NCBI GenBank assembly: GCA_963667505.2
Contig: OY763490.2
Span: 2,976,001-3,040,000, forward strand
Direction: 5' to 3'
Source of the DNA: Aldehydirespirator sp963667505
GTDB lineage: Bacteria; Actinomycetota; Acidimicrobiia; Acidimicrobiales; Aldehydirespiratoraceae
Length of the DNA stretch: 64,000 nucleotides
The first letter of the stretch is position 1; each line of letters starts with the position of its first letter. This document shows, one piece after another, positions 17,461 through 26,854 of the stretch. Made by a program: the position numbers and the translations under genes. The notes below the pieces were generated by a model. It was not told the DNA's origin. It made no database searches and saw only the letters and a program-made list of their open reading frames with translations.

Positions 17461-18702
17461 CTAGTTGCAGACGCCGTCGGCGGCGACCCCTCGGTGGGGG
17501 TAGCACATGGGGGCGACTCCGACGGATCTGAGCGTAAAGGGCCCCGGGCCGACTTGCGTCCCACCCTGCGCGCCGGCGTCGGCCGTCACACGGATGCGAT
17601 AGCCCCGCTCTGAGTCGTCGGTCAATCCGAGCACGTCGACGGTGATGTCACCCACGGCCTCGAACACCCCCGGCCTGGAGGAGATCACCGTTCGCGACTG
17701 CGCCTCGCCGGTGGACGCGAAGACACCGGCCACCCGAAGGCCGAGGTCTTCCAGCGTTTCGGCGGTCGTGTCCCCGCCAAGAGCCTCCATTGCATGTTCC
17801 GTCATGTCGCGGGGCGCGCCGAGAGGCGTGAGATAGGCGTCGCTCGCCCAACCCGCCGCGTCGCCTGCGCCGATCTCGTGCCAGACGGTCGTCGGCAGCT
17901 TGCGGGTGTTGCCGGTGGCGACGACCCCCTGCTGCGGGTCGAGCTCGGCGGAGACATCGTTGGAGCCGGGCGGACGTACCTGGATCACAGGATCCCGCAC
18001 ACCGCCCATCACGTTCACCAGCCTGAAGACGATCTCGCCGTTGGGGACGTCGCGGACGTTCAGCGCACTGTCGTAGGCGACGCCGACAACGGCAAGCGCG
18101 GCGCCCGCGGCCGGGCCGAGATCGTAGGGCTCGCCAGGAAGCGGAGCGGTCGTGGTCGGTGACGCAGCGGCGGGTCCGTCCTCAACCATGGCCTGCGACT
18201 CGTCGTCGGCAGCGTCGTCAGCTTCGGGGTCAGACGCCTCGGGGTCAGACGCCTCCAGGTCAGATGCCTCGGACTCAGGGACCGCTTCGACGGCGGACGA
18301 TTCCTCAGCCGCAGCCTGAGCGGCGGCCGCGGCCGCCTCAGCCTCCGCCAGCCGCGCCTCGAACTCAGCAACGAGGTCGTCGCCTGCGGCGCCGTCGGCC
18401 CCGGCCAGCGCGGCGGCAACCGCTCCCTCCACCGCGGCTGCCCGAATGGCAGCAGCCTCGGCCGTCGCGGCTGCCTCTTCGGCCTTGACGGCGGACAGGT
18501 CGGCCATAGCGGCCGCCGCTTCTACTTCGTCCGAGGCTGCTGACACGCCGGCCTGCGACGTGTCAGGGGCGGCGAGATCAGCCTGGTCGCTCCCCGAGTC
18601 GCCGAACAGAGCGGCCACCACCGCGAGGATGGCGACCACCAAGGCCACCACGGAGGTCACTAGCGCCCGTCTGGCCAGAATCAACACGTTGCTCGTTGCC
18701 AT
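17461..18702 (-). CDS. Membrane-anchored coiled-coil protein with SH3-like domain, unknown function
   Basis: 413 residues. A single N-terminal membrane anchor (about residues 10-35) is followed by a long Ala/Glu coiled coil (about 55-150), an acidic Asp/Ser/Glu repeat (EASDLEASDPEASDPEADD, 15-bp DNA units near 18226-18255) and then a globular part beginning with AYDSALNVRDVPNGEIV, the start of a bacterial SH3 (SH3b) domain. The last 100 residues are unrecognised and end in Cys-Asn with a nearby Cys that may form a disulfide. Likely a cell-envelope protein. Neighbours do not suggest a pathway. Confidence 0.7.
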   Translation of the reverse strand: MATSNVLILARRALVTSVVALVVAILAVVAALFGDSGSDQADLAAPDTSQAGVSAASDEVEAAAAMADLSAVKAEEAAATAEAAAIRAAAVEGAVAAALAGADGAAGDDLVAEFEARLAEAEAAAAAAQAAAEESSAVEAVPESEASDLEASDPEASDPEADDAADDESQAMVEDGPAAASPTTTAPLPGEPYDLGPAAGAALAVVGVAYDSALNVRDVPNGEIVFRLVNVMGGVRDPVIQVRPPGSNDVSAELDPQQGVVATGNTRKLPTTVWHEIGAGDAAGWASDAYLTPLGAPRDMTEHAMEALGGDTTAETLEDLGLRVAGVFASTGEAQSRTVISSRPGVFEAVGDITVDVLGLTDDSERGYRIRVTADAGAQGGTQVGPGPFTLRSVGVAPMCYPHRGVAADGVCN

Positions 18703-18948
18703 CGTCTTCCTCCCTCGGTCACTGACCGAAGCGCTCCAGACTCAGTATGACAGGCGGCCGATCCGCCATCGGGCACGCTCATGCAGGCGTGACCGCGAGC
18801 CGAGTGATCCCGTGGTGCACCGATGACGCCGAGCGCCCGAGCGTCGGCCCGGATTCTCCCGCTGGTGGAGCGCGTCGGTCCCGACACGACCCTCAGTCTG
18901 GAGTCAGCGGCAAGGCGCCCCCGAGGGCGGCCGACGATGCGGAGGCCG

Positions 18949-20115
18949 TCAGGATGGCCCGGTCTGCTCAGTCGCGGCCTTGATGCCGTCGACCACCCGC
19001 TGCATGTTGGCTCGATGCTCGGCCATGCGGCGGTCGATGATGCGAGGCTCCAGGTCGGGCCGGGCCTCGATGATGGCGTCGAGACCGGACGGTCCCGGAC
19101 CCATGATCCCCCTGAAGCGCAGCCGGGTGCCGCCCACGATCGGCGCCAACTCGAAGCGCCACCGAGCGCCGGGACTATCCACTCTGTTGGTGCACCAGCC
19201 GAACGCGGCCTCCTCTTCGAACACGTCGACGATGCAGGGAGCCTCCCAGTCCCCCCGAGCCGGGTGAGTGTTGCGGCCGACGAAACGGGCACCCAGTGCA
19301 GGCCCGTCGCAGCCTGCCTCCCAGTCGGCCCCTGCGAACTCCTCGGAGAACCGTGCGGGCAGGTCGATGTCGGTGACCTGGGCCCACACCGCGGCCGGTT
19401 CGGCCCGGATGTCCACCTCGACGACGGTGCCGGGACCGTCGGCCAACCGCACCGGGTCGCTGGGGCCCCGCTCGTAGGTGCGGGCGTAGCCGTCGAAGTA
19501 GGCGATCTCGCGGGCCGGATGGCGCTTGGCCCGCTTGAAGTCGGTGCCGACGGTCCATGCCACCGGGAACATGGCGATCTCGGTCACGTCGTCGGGAATG
19601 CCGAGAAGTTCCTTGATCTCGGACGACTTGGCCAGTCCCGCAGTGGTCCAGGCCGTGCCCAGTCCCCGGGCCCGCAGGGCCAGGCAGAAGCTCCAGCCGC
19701 TCTGGATCACCGAGTCGAACAGGCCGGGGCGGCCGCTGCCGTCGTGGCGGCCGAGGATCACCGGGATCACTATCGCCGGCACCTCCCCCAGGTGCTCGGC
19801 CAGGTGCGCGCCGGACTGCATGGCCCGCTCGCGGGGGTCGCCGGTGCCGGACAGGCGGTCGCGGGCCTCGATAATGCGGTTGCCGATGACATCGCGGTAC
19901 AGCTCAGACAGCCGCTGCTTCAGCTCGGCGTCGCGTACGATGATCCAGCGGCGGCTGGACTGGTTGCCGCCGGTGGGGGCCTGCTCGGCGACGTCGATGC
20001 AGTCCAGGATGATCTCGTCGTCCACCGGGCGTTCCAGGTCGAGGCGCCGGCGCACCGCCCTGGTCGTGCACAGCACCTCGTCGACAGCCGCAGTGACCGA
20101 GTCTTCAATCCTCAT
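18949..20115 (-). CDS. Nitroreductase-SRPBCC fusion protein
   Basis: 388 residues from the ATG at 20115 (GGGAGGA upstream). Residues 1-205 are an FMN-binding nitroreductase fold: RAVRRRLDLERPVDDEII, AEQAPTGGNQSSRRW and the C-terminal GLGTAWTT. Residues about 220-385 are a SRPBCC/polyketide-cyclase-like hydrophobic-pocket domain (VVEVDIRAEPAAVWAQVTDI, later RWRFELAPIVGGTRLRF). The combination suggests a reductase with its own ligand-binding or presenting domain. The start codon lies within one copy of a 67-bp duplication of the 3' end of the upstream FxsA gene, so the present translation start is probably a by-product of that event. Confidence 0.85.
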   Translation of the reverse strand: MRIEDSVTAAVDEVLCTTRAVRRRLDLERPVDDEIILDCIDVAEQAPTGGNQSSRRWIIVRDAELKQRLSELYRDVIGNRIIEARDRLSGTGDPRERAMQSGAHLAEHLGEVPAIVIPVILGRHDGSGRPGLFDSVIQSGWSFCLALRARGLGTAWTTAGLAKSSEIKELLGIPDDVTEIAMFPVAWTVGTDFKRAKRHPAREIAYFDGYARTYERGPSDPVRLADGPGTVVEVDIRAEPAAVWAQVTDIDLPARFSEEFAGADWEAGCDGPALGARFVGRNTHPARGDWEAPCIVDVFEEEAAFGWCTNRVDSPGARWRFELAPIVGGTRLRFRGIMGPGPSGLDAIIEARPDLEPRIIDRRMAEHRANMQRVVDGIKAATEQTGPS

Positions 20116-20239
20116 CGGAGTCCTCCCAATCGTCTCCGACGCCGCGCACCCCGCGCCGACCGCCCACCTCGTCAATCCTCATCGGCATCCTCCCGATCGT
20201 CTCCGACGCCGCGCACCTCGCGCCGACCGCCCACGTCGT
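20106..20239. repeat. 67-bp tandem duplication spanning FxsA 3' end and nitroreductase start
   Basis: Copies at 20106-20172 and 20173-20239 match at 62 of 67 positions. The second copy encodes the C-terminus of FxsA. The first copy lies just past the FxsA stop and supplies the GGGAGGA ribosome site and the ATG of the nitroreductase gene. Confidence 0.92.
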
Positions 20240-20729
20240 GGACATCGGGCCCGTAGGGGCTGAAGCCGCGGCCGGCCCCGGCTCGTCCCGTGTTCGGGCC
20301 GGGGCGGGCGCCGAAGGTGAACCCGAAGCCGCGGCTGCCTGACGGCCCTGCCGACCAGCCGCCGACCGAGGCCATCCTGGCGAACCGGCGAACCAGCAGC
20401 GAGCGCACCAGCAACCGGGTCGGTGGGAACAGCAGCAGCAACCCGACGGCGTCGGTGAGGAAGCCGGGCGTGAGCATCAGCGCCCCGGCGACGAGGATCA
20501 GGAGCCCGTCCACCAACTCGGCGGCGGGAAGCTCCCCACGCTGGAGACGGCCACGGATCTGGTTCAGCACGCCGAGGCCGGAACGGCGAACCATCCAGGC
20601 CCCCACCACCGACACCGCGATGAGCAGCAGGATCGTCTGGCCGGTACCCGCCCCCTCGGCCACCCGGATGATCACGTACAGCTCCAGCAGCGGCACGCAC
20701 AGCAGCGCCAGGAGCAGCACTATGAACAC
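20172..20729 (-). CDS. fxsA: FxsA family membrane protein
   Basis: About 185 residues from a GTG at 20729. The N-terminal FIVLLLALLCVPLLELYVI and the following GAGTGQTILLLIAVSVVG match FxsA, a small inner-membrane protein known in E. coli for relieving F-plasmid exclusion of phage T7; its normal role is unknown. Three or four membrane segments lie in residues 1-125, then a Gly/Arg/Asp-rich tail. The tail's last 22 codons are the source of the 67-bp duplication that follows. Divergent from selA. Confidence 0.85.
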   Translation of the reverse strand: MFIVLLLALLCVPLLELYVIIRVAEGAGTGQTILLLIAVSVVGAWMVRRSGLGVLNQIRGRLQRGELPAAELVDGLLILVAGALMLTPGFLTDAVGLLLLFPPTRLLVRSLLVRRFARMASVGGWSAGPSGSRGFGFTFGARPGPNTGRAGAGRGFSPYGPDVHDVGGRREVRGVGDDREDADED

Positions 20730-20805
20730 CCCGCCAGCGTAGGGCGGCCGCGCGGACTGTGCCGCCCGCAGGACGGCGTCGCGGCCCGCGTAGCCTGAGC
20801 GGACT

Positions 20806-22080
20806 GTGCCGCCACAGGATCGACCGCCCTCGGTGGACCGGCTGGCCCGCTCGCTGGCCGGTACCGGCCTGCCCCATCCGCTGCTGGTCGATGCAGCCCG
20901 GGCCGCCATCGCGGCCGGTGATCCCGGTTCGGCTGCGACCCGGGCGCGGCGCATCCAGCGCCGCCTGCTCACGCCGGTGATCAACGGCACTGGTGTTCTG
21001 CTGCACACCAACCTGGGGCGGGCGCCGCTGGCGTGGAGCCAAGGCGCCGACTACTCCAACCTCGAGCTCGACCTCGACAGCGGCGAGCGCGGCGACCGCC
21101 AGGCAGGGGCGCCCGCGCTGCTGGCCCAGGCCTGCGGAGCGGAGGCCGCCATGGTCGTGAACAACTGCGCGGCGGCAGTGATGTTGGTGCTGGCCGCACT
21201 GGCGCAGGGCCGCGACGCAGTGGTGTCGCGGGGCGAGTTAGTGGAGATCGGCGGCGGATTCAGGGTGCCCGACGTGATGGCCTGGTCGGGGGCGCGGCTG
21301 GTGGAGGTCGGCACGACCAATCGCACTCGCCGGGCCGACTACGCGGCCGCAGTGAACGACCCCCGCAACGACCCGGCCGTCGTGGTGCAGGTCCACCGGT
21401 CGAACTTCAAGATGGTGGGCTTCACCGAGGCGCCCCGCGCCGCGGAGTTGGCCGACCTGGGTCCGCCGCTGGTGGCCGACATCGGCTCGGGTCTGCTCGA
21501 CAGTCGCTGCGGCTGGCTGGAGGGCGGCCCACCGCCGTGGCTGGACTCCGAGCCCGCCGCCCGTCAGACTCTCGACGCTGGAGCGGCCCTGGTGACGTTC
21601 TCGGGCGACAAACTCCTAGGCGGACCCCAGGCCGGCATCATCGCCGGGCGGGCCGAGCTGGTCCACGCCTGCCGCCGTCACCGGCTGGCCCGGGCCCTGC
21701 GGCCCGGATCGCTGGTGCTGGCCGCACTGCAGCACACCGCGCTGGCCTATCTGCGCGGCGACAGCAACGCCATCGAGTTCTGGCGCATGGCCGCGCTCTC
21801 CCCCGAGGAGCTACACGCCCGGCTGGACGCCTACGACGGCCTGGACGCGATGTCCACCGCGGCCACGCCCGGCGGCGGCACCCTGCCGGGCGTCGAGATC
21901 GAGTCGGTGGGCGTGGCCGTGCCCGGCGACCGCGCCGAGGCGCTGCGATCACGGTCGCGGCCGATCATCGCCCGGGTGGTCGACGACGCCACCCTGATCG
22001 ACCTGCGCACCGTCCATCCCGACGACGACACTGAGGTGGCCGAGGCCCTCCGCCACGTCTCAGCTCAACGCCGCCACTGA
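20806..22080 (+). CDS. selA: L-seryl-tRNA(Sec) selenium transferase
   Basis: 424 residues from a GTG start. SelA converts Ser-tRNA(Sec) to Sec-tRNA(Sec) using selenophosphate. The N-terminal tRNA-binding region, GTGVLLHTNLGRAPL, the YSNLELDLDSGERGDR block and the PLP lysine Lys269 in FSGDKLLGGPQAG are all present. The length is slightly short of the E. coli protein but complete. selB follows after 19 bases. No selD or tRNA-Sec gene is visible in this window. Confidence 0.93.
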   Translation: MPPQDRPPSVDRLARSLAGTGLPHPLLVDAARAAIAAGDPGSAATRARRIQRRLLTPVINGTGVLLHTNLGRAPLAWSQGADYSNLELDLDSGERGDRQAGAPALLAQACGAEAAMVVNNCAAAVMLVLAALAQGRDAVVSRGELVEIGGGFRVPDVMAWSGARLVEVGTTNRTRRADYAAAVNDPRNDPAVVVQVHRSNFKMVGFTEAPRAAELADLGPPLVADIGSGLLDSRCGWLEGGPPPWLDSEPAARQTLDAGAALVTFSGDKLLGGPQAGIIAGRAELVHACRRHRLARALRPGSLVLAALQHTALAYLRGDSNAIEFWRMAALSPEELHARLDAYDGLDAMSTAATPGGGTLPGVEIESVGVAVPGDRAEALRSRSRPIIARVVDDATLIDLRTVHPDDDTEVAEALRHVSAQRRH

Positions 22081-22099
22081 AGCCCCCGACGCCAAGCTG

Positions 22100-23844
22100 A
22101 TGCACGTCGTCGCCACCGCCGGACATGTGGACCATGGCAAGAGCACGCTGGTGCGGGCCCTGACCGGCATCGACCCCGACCGGCTGGCGGAAGAGAAGGA
22201 GCGCGGGCTGACCATCGACTTGGGGTTCGCCTCGATGCCGCTGCCGTCCGGGCGCCGGATCGCGTTCATCGACGTGCCCGGCCACGTCCGGTTCCTCAAG
22301 AACATGCTGGCCGGCGTGTCCGGCGTGGACGCCTGCCTGTTCGTGGTGGACGCGACCGAGGGGTGGAAGCCCCAGTCCGAGGAGCATCTGCGGATTCTCC
22401 AGCTGCTGGGCCTGCGCCACGGGCTGGTGGCGCTCACCAAGGTGGCCGACGCTGACGACGACCTGGTGGACCTGGCCCTCATGGACATCGCCGAGCACAC
22501 CGCGGGGACCTTCCTCGCAGAGGCGCCGGTCGTGGCGGTGGACGCGGTGGCCGAGGTAGGGATGGACGAGCTGCGGGCTGCGCTCGACAGCCTGCTGGAG
22601 GTCACCCCCGTCGCGGCGGACATGGGCCGGCCCCGGCTGTGGGTGGACCGAGCCTTCGCCGTCAAGGGATCGGGCACGGTGGTGACGGGCACGCTCACCG
22701 GGGGACGCCTGCGAGTGGACGACAGTCCGCTGGTGCTGCCGCAGGGGCGAGCCGTCAGGGTTCGGGCGCTCCAGAGCCTGCACGAGCACCGCACCGAGAT
22801 CGGTCCGGGCCATCGAGTGGCGATCAACATGACCGGAGCGGGCCACCGCGACGTGAGCCGCGGCGATGTGGTGGTTCACCCGGACCAGTGGCACGCCACC
22901 GCGGCCTTCGACGCCGAGTTGACTGTCCTGGAGGCGTTGGAGCATGCGGTGAGCCGCCGCGGCGCCTACGTGGCCTATGTCGGCTCGGGCGAGCACCCCG
23001 TGCGCCTGCGAGTCCTGGGCGCCGACGCCATCGATCCCGGCCGGTCCGGACTGGTGCGGGTCTACCTTCCGCAGAGGCTGCCCCTGGTCAGCGGCGACCG
23101 CTTCATCCTGCGCGAGTCGGGCCGGATGGAGACCGTCGGCGGCGGCGAGGTGCTCGACGTCGACCCGGTGCTGCCCGCGTCCAAGGCGCGACCCGACCGA
23201 TCGGTGGAGCGGGTGGTCGAGGAGCGGGGACTCATCGACGCCGCGCACCTGGCCCGGCTGACCGGAATCGAGCGGCAGCCCGATCTGGGCCGATGGGCGG
23301 TGTCGCCGGGCTATGCGGAACGGGTCCGAGAGCGGCTGGCCGACGCGGTGGCCGAGGCCGGACCGCTCGGACTCGACACGGCCCGCCTGGACGACTTCGA
23401 GCGCACCGTGATCGACACGATCGAGGGGATCATCGTCGAGAAGGGACGGGCCCGGACCGGCGACGACACCGATCCGTTGGCCGACCATCCGTTCGTGGCG
23501 GCTGTGTCAGCGTGCCCTTCGCGCCCCCGGCGCCCAGCGGCGTGGACCGGGACGAGATCCGTCTGCTGGTGCAGCAGGGCAGGCTCGTCGAGAGCGGCGG
23601 CGTCCACTTCGCGGCCTCGGCGATCGACGAGGCCGCCCTGGTGGTGGCGCGGCTGCTGGCCCGACGGCCCGACGGCGTGTCCGTGGCCGAGGCCCGGGAC
23701 GCCTGGGGCACGACGCGCAAGTACGCGCTGGCGCTCCTGGCCCGCCTCGACAGCACCGGCGTGACCCGTCGTCGCGGCGATCTGCGCATCGCCGGCCCGC
23801 GCTGCCCGAGCCCTCCGAGGGCTCGTGAGCCGTCTGGCGCCTGA
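22100..23844 (+). CDS. selB: Selenocysteine-specific elongation factor, with an apparent 1-base frameshift
   Basis: The GTPase part is intact: GHVDHGKST near residue 8, the switch II block DVPGHVRF, and TKVADADD in place of NKxD. Domains 2 and 3 and the first winged helices continue to about 23500. The frame then breaks: HPFVAAVSA continues as unrelated sequence ending at 23764, while the proper winged-helix C-terminus (PFAPPAPSGVDRDEI onward, to the stop at 23844) lies in another frame. One extra C in the C-run 23515-23517 would restore it. This is either a sequencing error or a real lesion that would remove the SECIS-binding domain. selA precedes it. Confidence 0.88.
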
Positions 23845-23902
23845 GCCTGAAGGCTCCGTCAGTCCTTGGAATCGGGGCTAAGGCCGCTCAGGGACTGCGA
23901 AC

Positions 23903-24172
23903 TCAAGCCCGGGAGGCCCGCACCAACAGGTCGCGGCGCTCGACCTCGTTGAGGCCTCCCCATATCCCGTGCTGCTCGCCGATCTCCAGCGCGTACTCCA
24001 GACAGCGGGCCCGCACGGTGCACGAGGCGCAGATGTCTTTGGCCCGCAGCTCGCGGCGGCGCTTCTCCTCGCGCTTCTCGACGTAGGACGGCGGGAAGAA
24101 CACCGATGCGTGAGGCCCTCTGCAAGCCGCCCTCAACTGCCAATCAATCGTCTCGGCTGAACGAAGCGCCAT
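23903..24172 (-). CDS. WhiB-family iron-sulfur transcriptional regulator
   Basis: 89 residues from the ATG at 24172. Four Cys ligands for a 4Fe-4S cluster are at 17, 48, 51 and 57 (CASCTVRARC), followed by the GIWGG turn and a basic C-terminus. WhiB proteins are restricted to Actinobacteria and their phages and act with the main sigma factor. An upstream extension to 24313 is open but is not needed by the family. The gene stands alone, convergent with selB. Which WhiB subgroup it belongs to I cannot say. Confidence 0.92.
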   Translation of the reverse strand: MALRSAETIDWQLRAACRGPHASVFFPPSYVEKREEKRRRELRAKDICASCTVRARCLEYALEIGEQHGIWGGLNEVERRDLLVRASRA

Positions 24173-24347
24173 TCGATTCTCCCGCTGTCTAAGCCACGCG
24201 TACCATACGGTCGCGCCGATAGCCAAATCTGCCCGGCCTGCTTCTTCGCGATCCGGCTGCGCCCGGATCAACCCGCAGAGCCATGCGGTGATTGTGCCGA
24301 GGGCCTGTGACACGGCCCCGACCGCATCGCCGGTCGTCCGTGCGCAG

Positions 24348-25793
24348 CTAGTCGGCCCGCGGTTCGGGCTCCTCGCCGGTGACGGGTTCGACAGTCAGCA
24401 CCAGTCCTTCCAGCGACACGACCCGTACCGGGTCGCCGGCCGGAATGGGAGTCGCCCGATGGGTGCGGGCCCTCCAGGGCGCGTCGTCGATCACGACCAC
24501 GCCCTCGGGATCGACATCGCCCCGGGCGGCCCCGACTGCGCCGATCATCCAGTCGCGGCCGATGGTGGGCGTGCCGAAACGGGTGCGGACCATGGCGGGC
24601 ATCCCTGCGACCATGCCCGCGAAGACGCCCACGATCCCGGCCAGGAGCGTGATCCACGACAGCCGCAGCCCCTCGAACAACCCGAGCGATCCAGCCACCA
24701 GGCACAGCGTGGCGATCACCGTCCAGATTCGGGGAGCGCCGGTCTGGACGTCGACCGCGTAACCGAACAGGGCGACGCCCAGCAGCACGACAGCCCAGCC
24801 GCGGGCCGGCAGGGCGGCCATCCCGTAGCAGCCGAGAAGGAGGCTGAGCGCTCCGACCGCCCCGACGATCCCGACGCCTGCGGTGTAGAGCTCGAACACG
24901 AGGAGTCCGCCGCCCACCAACAGCAGCAGGTAGGCGAGGGCCGGGCTGGCTGCGGTGTGCATGAACTGGTCGACGAGCGAGAGCTTGGCGAAACGCACGC
25001 TGCTCACGGGAACCCGGACCGGCTCGTCGCCGGAGTCGTCGATCTCGGTCTCGAAGCCGGGCAGGTCGATCACGAAGAACGGCAGCGTGGGCGCCTCCCG
25101 GGCGAGCCCCCGCTCGATCGCCTCCTCGAAAGACATGCCGCGGTCGCGCAGCTCCGGGTAGGCGTCGACGAAGGACTCCGACAGGTCGTCCTCGGCAAGG
25201 ATCAGCGGGCCGAGGTCTCCGAGCACCGACCCAGGGGCCAGGGCCAGGTCGGCGACCACCCCCGCGAGCTGGCCGACGCGGCCCTTGGCCACCGCGCCCG
25301 ACGGCCCGATCCACATCGACACCGGCACGTCGGAGCCCTTGATGGCGGCGGCCAGGTGGGCGAGGCGCTGATCGTCGATCACGGCCCGAGCGCTGTTCAC
25401 CTGCAGGACCAGGCCCAGCGAACCCTCGACGGCAGCGGTGCGGATGGACCGCATGATGAAGTCGGCCATTATCGGGTCGAGGAACCCCGACACCTCCACG
25501 ACATCGAAGACGCCGGAGTCACCGGCGGCCGCGGATGCCGCGGCTTGGAGGCCGCTCTCATCGACCGACGCCTCGGGAGCGGCGCCAGTCCGGTCGGCCG
25601 GGGCGAGTCCGGCGGTGGGCGCCGAGGCTCGGGCCGGACCGGCGGCGGCAGGCGACGGGGCGGCGCTGAAGGCGAGCAGAAGACCCATGAGGAGAATCGT
25701 CGAGGCCGCGAGAATCCTCCGGCCGCTGGACGGCCGAGTCAGCACGAGCGACGGAGCAGGGCGGACGGTTCCCATGTCAGGGGCGGCCATCAT
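24348..25793 (-). CDS. NfeD-like membrane-bound ClpP-class serine protease homologue
   Basis: 481 residues. An N-terminal signal or anchor is followed by an Ala-rich linker, a ClpP/crotonase-like domain (about 95-290, VVEVSGFLDPIMADFI and LGLVLQVNSARAVID), four or five membrane helices (about 290-400) and a C-terminal OB-fold NfeD domain (VVVIDDAPWRARTH). In the region WIGPSGAVAKGRVGQLAG the usual small-residue block ASAG with the catalytic Ser is not present, so protease activity is doubtful. It probably organises membrane microdomains with a stomatin-like partner, none of which is adjacent. Confidence 0.8.
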   Translation of the reverse strand: MMAAPDMGTVRPAPSLVLTRPSSGRRILAASTILLMGLLLAFSAAPSPAAAGPARASAPTAGLAPADRTGAAPEASVDESGLQAAASAAAGDSGVFDVVEVSGFLDPIMADFIMRSIRTAAVEGSLGLVLQVNSARAVIDDQRLAHLAAAIKGSDVPVSMWIGPSGAVAKGRVGQLAGVVADLALAPGSVLGDLGPLILAEDDLSESFVDAYPELRDRGMSFEEAIERGLAREAPTLPFFVIDLPGFETEIDDSGDEPVRVPVSSVRFAKLSLVDQFMHTAASPALAYLLLLVGGGLLVFELYTAGVGIVGAVGALSLLLGCYGMAALPARGWAVVLLGVALFGYAVDVQTGAPRIWTVIATLCLVAGSLGLFEGLRLSWITLLAGIVGVFAGMVAGMPAMVRTRFGTPTIGRDWMIGAVGAARGDVDPEGVVVIDDAPWRARTHRATPIPAGDPVRVVSLEGLVLTVEPVTGEEPEPRAD

Positions 25794-25865
25794 CTCTCGG
25801 GGCGGCCATCGTCGCCGGTCGCAGCCGCTGGGGACAGCCGATCGTGGCTCAGTCGGTGAGCGGGT

Positions 25866-26207
25866 CTAGCCGTCGAGAGCTGCGACTGCGGCTTCGAGGG
25901 TCTCCTCCACGGGGACGATGCGGTCGAAGCCGGTGGTGTGCAGCAGGCGGACCAGCGTGGCGCCGCTGCAGTAGACGACGACCCGCCCCTCGTTGTCTCG
26001 GATGCGCCGGATCCCGCCGATGAGGGCGCCGAGGCCGGCGGAGTCCATGAACGGCACTCCGCAGAGGTCCACGACCAGACGCCCCACGGCGCCGTGCTCA
26101 GCCAGAGCCTCCCGGAACTGCGCGACCGTGTAGGCGTCCAGTTCGCCCTTCGGGCGCAGCAGGTGGTACGACTCGGCGTCGTTTCGGAAGGACTCGATCG
26201 CGAGCAC
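25866..26207 (-). CDS. STAS-domain anti-sigma factor antagonist
   Basis: 113 residues, a single STAS domain. The phosphorylatable serine lies in PFMDSAGLGAL, the canonical SpoIIAA/RsbV position. In its unphosphorylated form such a protein binds a RsbW-type anti-sigma kinase and frees a sigma factor. It is upstream of nfeD on the same strand and divergent from the receiver-domain gene. A RsbW-like candidate partner lies far away at 63069. Confidence 0.88.
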   Translation of the reverse strand: MLAIESFRNDAESYHLLRPKGELDAYTVAQFREALAEHGAVGRLVVDLCGVPFMDSAGLGALIGGIRRIRDNEGRVVVYCSGATLVRLLHTTGFDRIVPVEETLEAAVAALDG

Positions 26208-26296
26208 CGGCTAGAGGGTACCGGCCGTGGCCGCTCCGGTCGCGTCACGTCGGCCCGCCAGACGGTGCGGACGGCTCGCCGCGGTACCATCGGCCC

Positions 26297-26689
26297 GTGC
26301 CCGAGGTGCTACTCGCCACCGACGCCGACTGGGTGGCGCAGGAGTGTGTGGCCGCGCTCAGCGGCGAGCACACCATCTACCGGGTTCAGCGGGGCGCAGA
26401 CGTCGTGGCGGCGGTGGAGCACCTCGATCCGAGTCTGGTGCTGCTCGACCTCCAGATCGGCAACATGGGCGGGATGGCCGCCTGCCTGGCCGTGCGCCAA
26501 GAGGAGGACATGGGCCGGCTGGAGCGACGCCCGGTGGTCATCCTTCTCGACCGCGACGCCGACGAGTTCCTGGCCCGGCGCAGCTCGGCCGACGGCTGGC
26601 TGGTCAAGCCCATCGACCCGATGCGTCTGGCCCGTCTAGTGGCCGCCACCCTGGCCGAGGAGTCCACCGAGGAGCCCGCCCGGGCCTGA
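26297..26689 (+). CDS. Stand-alone response-regulator receiver domain protein
   Basis: 130 residues from a GTG start. The receiver fold is visible: acidic residues TDAD after the first strand, phospho-Asp in LVLLDLQIGNMGG, and the conserved Lys in GWLVKPIDPMRL. The first acidic pocket is slightly unusual. There is no output domain, so it probably signals by protein contact. The divergent neighbour is a STAS antagonist, which suggests a partner-switching pathway. Confidence 0.8.
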   Translation: MPEVLLATDADWVAQECVAALSGEHTIYRVQRGADVVAAVEHLDPSLVLLDLQIGNMGGMAACLAVRQEEDMGRLERRPVVILLDRDADEFLARRSSADGWLVKPIDPMRLARLVAATLAEESTEEPARA

Positions 26690-26780
26690 GGGCGTGCCCG
26701 CTGCCGGTTCCCCGCTCATGTTCGCTGCGCTCACGGGCCGCTCGGGCCCTGGCCTCGGCTAGCATCTTCAGGGCTGCACA

Positions 26781-26854
26781 CGGGCAGTGGCGCAGCTTGG
26801 TAGCGCGCCTCGTTCGGGACGAGGAGGTCGTGGGTTCAAATCCCGCCTGCCCGA
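26781..26854 (+). tRNA. tRNA-Pro (anticodon CGG)
   Basis: A full cloverleaf: acceptor CGGGCAG/CTGCCCG, D-arm GCGC/GCGC, anticodon stem CCTCG/CGAGG with loop TTCGGGA giving anticodon CGG, and T-arm GTGGG/CCCGC with loop TTCAAAT. The discriminator base is A and the CCA end is not encoded. It reads proline codon CCG, fitting the GC-rich genome. Confidence 0.96.

Noticed and set aside
20806..23844. tRNA-Sec gene near selA/selB
   Set aside because: No sequence with the long acceptor and variable arms of tRNA-Sec was seen here.
23860..23899. Terminator between selB and whiB
   Set aside because: Only a six-base pairing (CAGTCC with GGACTG) around a long loop; too weak to call.
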